NCBI GenBank assembly: GCA_002425705.1
Contig: DIMT01000032.1
Coordinates: forward strand, 547-13,185
Source: Firmicutes bacterium UBA5559
Lineage (GTDB): Bacteria > Bacillota > Clostridia > Peptostreptococcales > Anaerovoracaceae
Reading direction: 5' to 3'
DNA: 12,639 nt
This document shows positions 6,105 through 12,639 of the stretch, piece after piece; the first letter of the stretch is position 1, and every line of letters starts with the position of its first letter. The notes beneath the pieces are model-generated. The model searched no databases. It worked only from the letters and a program-made list of their open reading frames with translations, and was not told where the DNA came from. The position numbers and the translations under genes are program-made.

Positions 6105-8561
6105 CTATTTCAGCAGTTCAATGATCCTGTCCGCTTCTTCCAGTGGGAACTGGCTGTTGGCCTGTCGGAACATTTTGAGATCGTCCTGATAGGCTTTTCT
6201 CAGGTTGTCCATGGCTATTTGCTTAAAGGTCTCGCAAGTTTTGATTTCTTCAGAATAATCCGCAGCACCTCCTGCTGCCAGCTTTTCTTTCAAGCCCTGA
6301 GTCATCTTGTAATGATCAAAATATTGAACCTTGATTCCTTCCGACCAAAGGGTGTCCCGGTTGGGATTATCCGGATTAATGTTGTCTCTGTTAATGGAGA
6401 ACCAGGTTTCATAATCCTGATAATCCGCATAATAGCTTCCCTTCAAACCGGAGAGCAATTCGGATGCCCGCTCACCGTCTTTACTTTTCAGGGCCGCAAC
6501 AGCATCATCAAAAAGTCGCGGAATCCCTTGATAATAGGGTATTTCCAGCGTTACCGTTTCTCCGCTTAATGCTAGTGTTCCCGTGAGGTATGTCTTGTTG
6601 ACATCTCGAACCTTCTGATTATAAACCGAGAGATCTCGTTGCAGGTTTCCCAGATCCCTGCCGGATTTTACCGCTTCTTCATAAAGTTTGAGAATCATCG
6701 CGTTTTTAAAATATAATTCAGTGCTTTTCTGCTGATAGGCCTCTGCAAGTGCTTTCAGTTCCGTTCCAAGCCCAAGATTATTCAATTCATCGAAGTCCAC
6801 ACCGCTCCGATATTTTTCGATGCCAAGGGTCAGATCGTATGGAGCAACGGGCATCTTATCGAGCCGGATGAACAGCTTCGCATAATGAGATAAGGCTTCC
6901 CCGTATTTTTCAAAGGAAGTAGTCTCTTCATTATCAAACTGGGTGTGATAAATGTTTTCTACCACATACGGATCGGTGTTGGTTCTGAAAGTGGGAATCC
7001 CGTAGTAGGCAAAGGAAAACTCGTCGGACATATTGGAGATTTCATTTTTAACTACCCCAAGACCGGCATATGCTTGATAGTCAAATCCTTTCGCGGTATT
7101 CAGCACATATTCATGCAGGGTATCACTCGCTCTCAGTTCAAAGTTCTCCGTACCCTTGTAAGCAAAAAGTTCGATGGTCAGGCTGGCAACAGCTCTTCCT
7201 GCCCATTCCCCATTCTTATCTTTCATCATGTTCCAGGATCCCAGCAGCCAGTCAGGCCCCAGATCCATCGCTCCGAATTCCTCAGCATCCATGGACAAAA
7301 ACAGCAACGTTCTGTCCGGCTCATATCCGCTTTTCTTCAGAGCTTCTGCAATGGCAACAACTCCGCCGATGGCGATGGAATCATCTTGAAAACCCTGAAA
7401 ATGAGCGTCCGTATGAGCATTAACTATCACATATTCGTTAGGCCATTTTTTCCCGACGATTTTTCCGATTACGTTATAACCGTCTCCCTTTTCGTTGATT
7501 TCTACTTTGGAAACCAGCGTAGCCCGGTAGGGTTTTTCCGTTACCATTTTAACTAATTGTTCCCCATATTTTTTGGGAGTATTCAGAACAGGAATGTCGA
7601 TTTCTGCTCCGCTCCAATCTTGAGCATTAAAAGCTTCCCCGCCCTCCAGCTGGGCATAATAATTTTCACAATAGTAGATGACCCCTGCAGCACCCCGAAT
7701 CGCTGCAGCATATGCCCCTTGGGAGTGCCAGGGATGATAGTCCAGGTCCATCTTGATCAAGGCTATCTTCCCCGTCAGATCTACTCCTTCCAGCTCCTGC
7801 TTGGTGGCGGTGCCGATATAAACAACCTCACCGGTGATGCCTGCATCCGGAGTCCCTTTCGAGCCCACAGCAGAAACCACCGGGATTTCCAGATCTGATC
7901 CCTCAAGACTAAAGGAAGAATCCAGATAACGCCAGCCATAAGTCTTAAAGGTGTGATATTCCGGCTGAAGACCCAATTCCTGATACTTTTTGTAAATTAC
8001 ATCTGCTGCTGCCTTTCCTTCCGGGGTTCCTCCCAATCGAAATCCAAGATCGGAGCTCCCGATTTTCACCAGTTCCCTGGCCACATCCCATCCGGTCTGG
8101 GGGTTTAAGGCAGCCAGGAAAGCATTTTCCCCGGGGACTGGCTGTTGATACAGTTCCGCTTTAGACTTAAACTCTCCGGACAGCAGATCTGCCGCATAGT
8201 CCGGAATCCGGACAGAGCCATCTTCGGTTTCCGCTCCGAAGATATTGGTCATCGTCGATGCATCCACATAGGTTTTCCCGCCAATGAGCACGGCTGCCCG
8301 TTCCATTTCAAAGGGGATGCCGTCTAGCATCATTGTCTTGCTTCCGATTGTAAACTTCAGCCCATGATTGCTACCAACGAGTACTGTTTTTGTCTTATGA
8401 TCCCAGTCCACCTTCACGTCTGCCATTTCAAAAGCCGCTCTTACCGGAATCATCCCGGCTTGGCCACCTGCTTCCGAACCAGCTAATGCTGTAGCACCGG
8501 ACGATAAAACCAGCACAACAACCATCACCAAGGATAAAAGAACTTTAAAATTTTTCCTCAT
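6105..8561 (-). CDS. Secreted M28 family peptidase with PA domain and copper-amine-oxidase-like stalk domain, 818 aa
   Basis: This is a secreted zinc exopeptidase of the glutamate-carboxypeptidase-II type (M28), probably an aminopeptidase acting on peptides outside the cell. Residues 1-28 are a signal peptide (ATALAG). Residues about 37-110 (MIPVRAAFEMADVKVDWDHK, VLIGGKTYVDASTM) match the copper-amine-oxidase N-terminal-like domain often found on Firmicute surface proteins. A PA domain lies within about 237-345. The catalytic core has H383-x-D385, D393/D394, the E427-E428 pair, E464 in the metal position often held by Asp, D513 in the MSDEFSFAYYGIP motif and H539. All expected catalytic residues are present. 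Residues 555-818 resemble the helical C-terminal region of this group. The ATG has AAGGAGGG (8569-8576) 7 nt upstream. Substrate and surface anchoring are not visible from sequence. Confidence 0.9.
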   Translation of the reverse strand: MRKNFKVLLSLVMVVVLVLSSGATALAGSEAGGQAGMIPVRAAFEMADVKVDWDHKTKTVLVGSNHGLKFTIGSKTMMLDGIPFEMERAAVLIGGKTYVDASTMTNIFGAETEDGSVRIPDYAADLLSGEFKSKAELYQQPVPGENAFLAALNPQTGWDVARELVKIGSSDLGFRLGGTPEGKAAADVIYKKYQELGLQPEYHTFKTYGWRYLDSSFSLEGSDLEIPVVSAVGSKGTPDAGITGEVVYIGTATKQELEGVDLTGKIALIKMDLDYHPWHSQGAYAAAIRGAAGVIYYCENYYAQLEGGEAFNAQDWSGAEIDIPVLNTPKKYGEQLVKMVTEKPYRATLVSKVEINEKGDGYNVIGKIVGKKWPNEYVIVNAHTDAHFQGFQDDSIAIGGVVAIAEALKKSGYEPDRTLLFLSMDAEEFGAMDLGPDWLLGSWNMMKDKNGEWAGRAVASLTIELFAYKGTENFELRASDTLHEYVLNTAKGFDYQAYAGLGVVKNEISNMSDEFSFAYYGIPTFRTNTDPYVVENIYHTQFDNEETTSFEKYGEALSHYAKLFIRLDKMPVAPYDLTLGIEKYRSGVDFDELNNLGLGTELKALAEAYQQKSTELYFKNAMILKLYEEAVKSGRDLGNLQRDLSVYNQKVRDVNKTYLTGTLALSGETVTLEIPYYQGIPRLFDDAVAALKSKDGERASELLSGLKGSYYADYQDYETWFSINRDNINPDNPNRDTLWSEGIKVQYFDHYKMTQGLKEKLAAGGAADYSEEIKTCETFKQIAMDNLRKAYQDDLKMFRQANSQFPLEEADRIIELLK

Positions 8562-8591
8562 TCACAGTCCCTCCTTTTTCGCCAAAGCAGA

Positions 8592-8608
8592 AGCTCTGCT
8601 TCCGCTCC
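8592..8608. other. Small hairpin in the peptidase leader
   Basis: A 7-bp inverted repeat around a 3-nt loop (AGCAGAAGCTCTGCT at its core) lies between the larger palindrome and the ribosome binding site of the peptidase gene. It would form in the mRNA leader. A role in translation or mRNA stability is possible but unproven. Confidence 0.35.
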
Positions 8609-8610
8609 AT

Positions 8611-8636
8611 AAAAAATTGCAGTATTGCTACTGCAA
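8611..8636 (-). terminator. Hairpin and U-tract after the LuxR-type gene, also a possible operator
   Basis: TTGCAGTA and TACTGCAA (8617-8636) form a perfect 8-bp stem with a 4-nt loop, followed on the minus strand by six T residues (8611-8616). That is a good intrinsic terminator for the regulator gene ending at 8679. The same palindrome lies immediately downstream of the candidate -10 of the peptidase promoter, where a repressor would bind, so both readings stay open. Confidence 0.6.
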
Positions 8637-8665
8637 ACTATATAAGGAATGGACGCGGGCTACAA
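8637..8665 (-). promoter_or_regulatory. Candidate promoter of the M28 peptidase gene
   Basis: On the minus strand, TATAGT (8637-8642; 5 of 6 matches) lies 17 bp downstream of a poor -35, TTGTAG (3 of 6). The weak -35 suggests that an activator is needed, and the transcription start would fall in the palindrome at 8617-8636. If real, this separates the peptidase gene from the upstream regulator transcript. Confidence 0.4.
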
Positions 8666-8678
8666 TAGTCCATATGTA

Positions 8679-9674
8679 CTATCTTTGGGAATTGACCAGA
8701 TGAACCAGCTCCATTCTGGTAGAGACATCCATCTTATAAAATATGTTGTGAATGTGGTTTCTGACGGTGTTCCTGGAGATGAACAGCCTATCTGCAATGT
8801 CCGGATTGGTATACCCCTGATAGACTAGGTAGGCCACCTCCCGCTCCCGTACCGTAAGGGCGTGTTTGAAAGCCAGAATATCCAGAATCTCCTGATCCGT
8901 GGCCACCTCTTTTTTCTCCCTGATTGTACCTTCAGCGGATAATTTGAACAGGGGGCTGAAGTCCTTGCGATAGATAAAGATGAAAAGATTGAGGTTTATA
9001 AGGAACAAAAATATTGATGTAGGATCCGAAATGGGCGTAATCCAGGTGGAGAGAACAAGCTTTCCGTAATACAGACTGATTGCCATCAAGCTATTCCAAA
9101 GTGCATTCAGATGAATCAGCAGGGAATTGGACACAATGAAAACAACGTCTAGTTTGTTGACCATTTGATGGTAGTATCGTATGAGAATATACAGATTGAT
9201 AGCTAAGGGGATCGTGCTGAAAAGAAGATTGACGGCTGTCACATAACCTCTTATCACGCCATTTGCGATGTAGTATTGGGAGTCCATGAAAAATCCAAAA
9301 TTAATCACGCACAGCACCGCAAAGATCAAAAACAGAACATTGATCGTTCGCTGAAGCACCCCATTTTTAATCTCTATTATATCCATAATGATTTTTAGCC
9401 AAAAGTACTTCAGCCCCACAAAGGCAAGGATATCAAAGACACGAAGCAGTGAGTTGTTTTCCAGTTCCCCAAAAACAAATCGCATAAAAAGAAAAAGGAA
9501 GTACAAAACGACCAGCAAAAGGGCACTGAAGGAAAAATTTCGGGTTGCCCGATAAAGCCTTCTGTTTCCGGAATCTTTGTATTTCGTCAGGAAAAGCAGA
9601 AAAGCAATATTCATTAAACCAATAAATCCGGCAGATAGGTATATGAACATCTTAATATAAGCCAACGACAGCAT
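8679..9674 (-). CDS. Membrane-embedded LuxR-type transcriptional regulator, 331 aa
   Basis: This looks like a one-component membrane regulator. Residues 1-240 contain about seven hydrophobic segments (for example IYLSAGFIGLMNIAFLLFL, ALLLVVLYFLFLFMRFVF, VLFLIFAVLCVINFGFF, SIFLFLINLNLFIFIY). Residues about 273-327 form a LuxR/GerE helix-turn-helix (LTVREREVAYLVYQGYTNPD, RLFISRNTVRNHIHNIFYKM), with the typical TxREREV and SxxTVxxHxxxIxxK signatures. No response-regulator receiver domain or kinase domain is present. The membrane part probably senses a signal in or across the membrane, and the HTH would act in the cytoplasm. I chose ATG 9674, which has AAGGAG 6 nt upstream; the upstream in-frame TTG overlaps that site. 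It lies just upstream of the M28 peptidase gene on the same strand, its likely target, though this is inference from position. Confidence 0.85.
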   Translation of the reverse strand: MLSLAYIKMFIYLSAGFIGLMNIAFLLFLTKYKDSGNRRLYRATRNFSFSALLLVVLYFLFLFMRFVFGELENNSLLRVFDILAFVGLKYFWLKIIMDIIEIKNGVLQRTINVLFLIFAVLCVINFGFFMDSQYYIANGVIRGYVTAVNLLFSTIPLAINLYILIRYYHQMVNKLDVVFIVSNSLLIHLNALWNSLMAISLYYGKLVLSTWITPISDPTSIFLFLINLNLFIFIYRKDFSPLFKLSAEGTIREKKEVATDQEILDILAFKHALTVREREVAYLVYQGYTNPDIADRLFISRNTVRNHIHNIFYKMDVSTRMELVHLVNSQR

Positions 9675-9724
9675 TCTTCTCTCCTTTCCCGGAACCAAAA
9701 AAAGACATCTCCTGTTTTCGGCAT

Positions 9725-9752
9725 TTTATAACATTCTATGAGATAGAGTCAA
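9725..9752 (-). promoter_or_regulatory. Promoter of the LuxR-type gene
   Basis: On the minus strand, TTGACT (9747-9752) and TATAAA (9725-9730) are separated by 16 bp, each matching consensus at 5 of 6 positions. The leader would be about 45 nt. Confidence 0.6.
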
Positions 9753-9768
9753 GAGGATGCATCGTTTT

Positions 9769-9809
9769 GACTAAATCCACGGGTTGAAATTGACAAAATT
9801 CACGGGTTG
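9769..9809. repeat. Pair of 18-bp direct repeats upstream of the LuxR-type promoter
   Basis: GACTAAATCCACGGGTTG (9769-9786) and GACAAAATTCACGGGTTG (9792-9809) match at 16 of 18 positions, start to start 23 bp, about two helical turns. They end 16 bp upstream of the -35, where activator sites often lie. An alternative is a remnant of an IS21-type end, since that family carries repeated motifs near its ends; I see no transposase gene or second end to support it. Confidence 0.6.
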
Positions 9810-9832
9810 GCCACCAAGAACTTGAATCCATA

Positions 9833-9885
9833 AGCAAAAATCCCGCCAGGCTCAAACTGCAATCGCAGCCACTGCCGGCGGGATT
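9833..9885 (-). terminator. Intrinsic terminator of the DUF427 gene
   Basis: GGCGGGATT (9877-9885) pairs with AATCCCGCC (9839-9847), enclosing an inner CTGC/GCAG hairpin (9857-9868). On the minus strand it is followed by a T-run (ATTTTTGCTTA). It lies about 30 nt past the stop codon at 9915. Confidence 0.8.
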
Positions 9886-9914
9886 CTTCTGTCCTCACTC
9901 AATCTCTGTTGTTC

Positions 9915-10193
9915 CTATTCTACCTTCACGCCCTTATAAAAGGCGATATGGCCTTTGATTTCTTTGGCTGCCTCCTTCGGCTCCGGATAATACCAGGCGG
10001 CGTCCTTGTTCAAGGTGTCTACCTGGACATCGTAATAGCTGGCCACGCCCTTCCAGGGGCAGGTAGTGTGGGTATCACTAGGAATCAGGTATTCCATGTT
10101 CACGTCTTTTTCCGGGAAGTAATGGTTTCCTTCCACCACCACCGTGTCTTTGGACTGGGCAATGATTTTTCCTTCATACATCGCTCGGATCAT
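9915..10193 (-). CDS. DUF427 domain protein, 92 aa
   Basis: This small protein is very recognisable as DUF427, with EGNHYFP at residues 21-27, SDTHTTCPWKGVASYY at about 39-54 and AAWYYPEPKEAA at about 65-76. It spans the whole usual domain and has no signal peptide or membrane segment, so it is probably cytoplasmic. The function of DUF427 is not established. I chose ATG 10193 since GGAG (10201-10204) lies 7 nt upstream; earlier in-frame ATGs (10199 and 10220) lack a properly spaced site. It is divergent from the recombinase genes with 112 bp between them, and is followed by its own terminator, so it is a single-gene unit. Confidence 0.85.
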   Translation of the reverse strand: MIRAMYEGKIIAQSKDTVVVEGNHYFPEKDVNMEYLIPSDTHTTCPWKGVASYYDVQVDTLNKDAAWYYPEPKEAAKEIKGHIAFYKGVKVE

Positions 10194-10223
10194 GATCATT
10201 CTCCTCTCTTTAATTTCCATTAT

Positions 10224-10252
10224 TTGACATTTATTGATTTTTATGTTATTCT
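10224..10252 (+). promoter_or_regulatory. Promoter of the recombinase pair
   Basis: A perfect TTGACA (10224-10229) lies 17 bp upstream of TATTCT (10247-10252; 4 of 6 matches). The leader would be about 45 nt. The divergent DUF427 promoter must lie in the same 112-bp space, but I could not choose a convincing one. Confidence 0.6.
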
Positions 10253-10305
10253 GACTACGCTTTGTTTATATATACCCATTATCCCACCAAAGAAGGGAAA
10301 TATCA

Positions 10306-11250
10306 ATGGAACAACTGTATCAGGATGCAGAAAAATACATCCGCCACTGCCGTTCCAACCGGCAACTGGCCAAGGGAACCATTATAAGCTATCGGCTGTC
10401 CCTCCGGCACTTCCTGAAATTCCTGGAAGGCCGCCCCAATCCTCCTGCCTCTTGGCATCAGATCCGGCGGCGGGATCTGGACGATTTTCTGGCCCACATC
10501 CAGGACCGCTATCAGGTCTCTACCATCCGGAACATTTTTACCGATATCCGGGTTTTCTTCTATTATCTTGAGCTGGAACAGGAGGACTTCCAGAATCCCT
10601 TCCGGAAGTTTCGCCTCCGGCTGCGGCAGCCAGTCCGGGTAATCCAGTCCCTGACCCAGATGGAAATGGAGGCTATCTTGCAAGCAGCTGCCAAATCCCG
10701 AGCCGATAAGGAGGAAGACCGGCTGCTGAAGCAGTTGATTCCCGAGCTTCTCTTTTATTTCGGCCTCCGGGTCAGCGAGCTGTGCCTCCTGCCCCGCTCC
10801 TCGTACCATGAGGATACCGGCCTCTTTGACATCAAGGGGAAAGGCAGCAAGGACCGAACCATGATCCTGGCCTATCCCCCGCTGAAGGAACTGCTGGACC
10901 GATACCTATCCCTGATTCCGCCTCCCCCCGAATCAACCGACCTGCTTCTGTTGCGGGGAGGACGGTTTCCTCTTCAAGGGGGATGGGTCCGAATCCTGCT
11001 GAAGAATCAGGCCCAAGAAGCGGGAATCACCAAGCCGGTTACGCCCCATACCCTCCGCCACACTTTTGCCTCCCTGCTGCTGGAGGAAGGGGTGGACATC
11101 AAGTACATCCAGGAATTTTTAGGTCATGGGTCCCTGAAGATTACCCAGCAGTACCTGCACACCACTCATCAGCGAAAGAAGGCGGTCCTCCGGGAATATC
11201 ACCCAAGAAGCCGGATCCGCCCAGACCAGCGAGGAGAAAAAAATCCATGA
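10306..11250 (+). CDS. Tyrosine recombinase/integrase 1 (XerC/D-like), 314 aa
   Basis: This is a site-specific DNA recombinase. The N-terminal SAM-like core-binding domain covers about 1-100 and the catalytic domain about 115-300. The usual residues are visible: R155 (GLRVSEL), K179 (KGKGSKDR), H248 and R251 (HTLRH), H274 (LGHGS) and the nucleophile Y283 (QQYLHTT). The full catalytic set argues that the enzyme is active. ATG 10306 has AAGGGA (10293-10298) 7 nt upstream. Its stop overlaps the start of the next recombinase by ATGA, so the two are translationally coupled. It is more G+C-rich than the S-layer and AbiEi region, a sign of separate origin. Whether it acts on a chromosome dimer site or a mobile element is unknown; the tandem arrangement favours a mobile element. 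Confidence 0.9.
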   Translation: MEQLYQDAEKYIRHCRSNRQLAKGTIISYRLSLRHFLKFLEGRPNPPASWHQIRRRDLDDFLAHIQDRYQVSTIRNIFTDIRVFFYYLELEQEDFQNPFRKFRLRLRQPVRVIQSLTQMEMEAILQAAAKSRADKEEDRLLKQLIPELLFYFGLRVSELCLLPRSSYHEDTGLFDIKGKGSKDRTMILAYPPLKELLDRYLSLIPPPPESTDLLLLRGGRFPLQGGWVRILLKNQAQEAGITKPVTPHTLRHTFASLLLEEGVDIKYIQEFLGHGSLKITQQYLHTTHQRKKAVLREYHPRSRIRPDQRGEKNP

Positions 11251-12599
11251 CCATTTATAGTGCCCTTTCCGAATCCCTGGATCAGGCCTGCCAGGATTTT
11301 ATCCGGCAGGAATGCCCTAAGCTGCCCCTCTCCCCTTCCACCGTGACCAAATACCGGTATAACCTGACCGGTTTTTTGACCTTTTGCCGAAAGCAGGCTC
11401 CTCCTGTTCTGGCACCGGAGCAGCTTTCCAGGGGCCTCTTTGAAAAGTATAACGATCACCTTCTCGATCAGGCCAGGGAGCAGAAGGACACCATTAAGAA
11501 GCGTTTCACCACCCTCCGGGCCCTTTGCCGGTTTCTCCACCAGGAAGGCCGGATTCCGGAAGACTGTTTACGGGACTTTCACCCCGGACCCCCTCCCGGT
11601 CCCCAGGCATGGCAGGAACCTCTGCCCTCTCCTTACTGGCATCACTGCCAGGAATTTCTGAGGTACTGTCGGTCCAACCGGCGGCTTTCCCATCACACCC
11701 TTCGGGCTTACCGAAACGACCTGCGATGCTTTTCCCTCTATCTGGAGGCATCGGGAATCCAATCCCCGGATATCAGCGATATCCGGAAAGAAACCCTGGA
11801 GGGCTACCTGGACCACGGGGTGGACCGCCTCAAGAGAAAAACCATCCGGCGGCATTTTGCCTGTCTGATGGCCTTTACGTCCTACTTGGAATACGAAGAA
11901 CTGCTGGAACAAAACCCCTTTGACCGGTTTCGCCTGCGGCTCCGAGATCCCCAGCGCCGCCCCGTTTCCCTGTCCCTGCCGGAAATGGAGCTGCTCCTTC
12001 AGGCTGCCTACAACCGAAAGGGCCGCTCACCTATCGAGGAAAAGGGCATCATCCGGGATATCGCCATCATGGAGCTTCTCTTTGCCTGCGGCATTCGGGT
12101 CAGTGAGCTTTGCGGCCTGACCTTCCGGGACTACGACCGGGAGGAGCATTCCCTGCTGATCCACGGCAAGGGCTCCCGGGACCGGATACTTTTTATCCCT
12201 GGAGAAGAACCCCGGCAGGCCCTAAATCGGTATCTGGACATCCGGCCCGGCCCTCACAATCCGGAGGATTTCATCTTTCTGAATAAATACGGGGCTCCTT
12301 TAGAGCCCCACGGCGTCCGGAACAGTGTCCGGTATTACGTGGAGCAGGCCGCTCTCCGACGCCACGTCTCTCCCCACACCTTTCGTCACACCTTTGCCTC
12401 CCTTTTGCTGGAGGAGGGAGCTGATATCAAGTACATCCAGGAGTTCCTGGGGCACAGCAGCATCCTCACCACCCAGATCTACCTCCATACCAGCGACGAA
12501 AAAAAGCGGGAGATCCTGAAAACCAGGCACCCCCGCAATAGGATGGATGTTCCGATAATAAATTTTTTGACTCATTGTAAAATCAAATTGAACCAATAA
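11247..12599 (+). CDS. Tyrosine recombinase/integrase 2 with two tandem core-binding domains, 450 aa
   Basis: This is a second site-specific recombinase, clearly related to the first. Residues about 10-110 form a first SAM-like core-binding domain and residues about 128-235 a second one, which resembles that of recombinase 1 (FLRYCRSNRRL against YIRHCRSNRQL). Residues about 240-430 form the catalytic domain, with R284 (CGIRVSELCG), K308 (HGKGSRDR), H377 and R380 (HTFRH), H403 (LGHSS) and Y412 (IYLHTS). The start is ATG 11247, overlapping the previous stop. The tail after about residue 434 (VPIINFLTHCKIKLNQ) is A+T-rich and unlike the first protein, so the reading frame may run past the ancestral end into foreign DNA. 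Family members usually have a single core-binding domain; the tandem pair is unusual. Confidence 0.9.
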   Translation: MTIYSALSESLDQACQDFIRQECPKLPLSPSTVTKYRYNLTGFLTFCRKQAPPVLAPEQLSRGLFEKYNDHLLDQAREQKDTIKKRFTTLRALCRFLHQEGRIPEDCLRDFHPGPPPGPQAWQEPLPSPYWHHCQEFLRYCRSNRRLSHHTLRAYRNDLRCFSLYLEASGIQSPDISDIRKETLEGYLDHGVDRLKRKTIRRHFACLMAFTSYLEYEELLEQNPFDRFRLRLRDPQRRPVSLSLPEMELLLQAAYNRKGRSPIEEKGIIRDIAIMELLFACGIRVSELCGLTFRDYDREEHSLLIHGKGSRDRILFIPGEEPRQALNRYLDIRPGPHNPEDFIFLNKYGAPLEPHGVRNSVRYYVEQAALRRHVSPHTFRHTFASLLLEEGADIKYIQEFLGHSSILTTQIYLHTSDEKKREILKTRHPRNRMDVPIINFLTHCKIKLNQ

Positions 12600-12608
12600 A
12601 AAATCCAT
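12598..12608. repeat. Recurrence of the junction motif AAAAAATCCAT after recombinase 2
   Basis: AAAAAATCCAT is found at 11238-11248, at the start codon of recombinase 2, and again at 12598-12608, just past its stop, followed in both cases by GACC (after three extra bases in the second). The match is short and A-rich, so chance is possible. It may mark a duplicated gene boundary. Confidence 0.3.
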
Positions 12609-12639
12609 AGTGACCTTTTCTGTTGTAAAATAGTTTTGC

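Noticed and set aside
6084..8327. Several plus-strand open frames inside the M28 peptidase gene
   Set aside because: All are antisense to a gene with signal peptide, full catalytic motifs and a strong ribosome binding site.
10303..10809. Minus-strand 168-codon frame inside recombinase 1
   Set aside because: It is an antisense shadow in G+C-rich DNA, without start signals or known domain.
10983..11246. Upstream extension of recombinase 2 to an ATG at 10983
   Set aside because: It would overlap 88 codons of recombinase 1's catalytic domain in another frame. The ATG at 11247 with the ATGA overlap is the natural start.
12609..12639. Start of a third recombinase gene, which would make a trio
   Set aside because: A GTG after the recurring motif opens only seven codons before TAG, and the window ends. 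A third gene may exist further right, but nothing here supports it.

Overview
The window looks like part of a chromosome from a low-G+C Gram-positive anaerobe, probably a member of the Clostridia. The reasons are a major S-layer-type protein with SLH domains, strong AGGAGG-type ribosome binding sites, sigma-A-like promoters, a copper-amine-oxidase-like stalk domain on a secreted peptidase, and AbiEi and AlbA_2/RecG-like families common in these bacteria. No species can be named from the sequence. Family assignments were made by reading motifs, not by database search.

Layout. Positions 1-216 hold the left end of an IS66-family insertion sequence running off the window, with a short TnpA-like reading frame. 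Positions 358-2739 (minus) encode a 793-residue S-layer homology protein behind a long, regulator-like 5' region (2740-3126) with two promoter candidates and clusters of hexamers at 11-bp period. Positions 3127-5978 are an A+T-rich accessory block. It has two divergent AbiEi-type antitoxin genes, neither with a toxin partner beside it, and a broken AlbA_2/RecG-like ATPase gene bracketed by two 55-bp direct repeats. The first antitoxin gene has a matching pair of 25-bp repeats around its promoter, which looks like an autoregulatory operator.

Positions 6105-9674 (minus) carry a two-gene exported-peptidase locus. A membrane-embedded LuxR-type regulator (about seven membrane segments plus a C-terminal HTH) lies just upstream of a secreted M28 aminopeptidase with a PA domain and a stalk domain. 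A palindrome between them can be read either as a terminator of the regulator gene or as an operator at the start of the peptidase transcript. An 18-bp direct repeat sits upstream of the regulator's promoter.

Positions 9915-10193 (minus) encode a small DUF427 protein with a clear terminator. Divergently, 10306-12599 encode two overlapping tyrosine recombinases in visibly more G+C-rich DNA. The second recombinase has an additional, tandem core-binding domain and an A+T-rich, unconserved tail. The pair probably belongs to a mobile element whose right part lies beyond the window.

The least ordinary parts are the tandem recombinases with a duplicated DNA-binding domain, the 55-bp double-hairpin repeats around the broken ATPase gene, and the membrane LuxR/peptidase pair. 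No complete, clearly new defence or other multigene system is visible.
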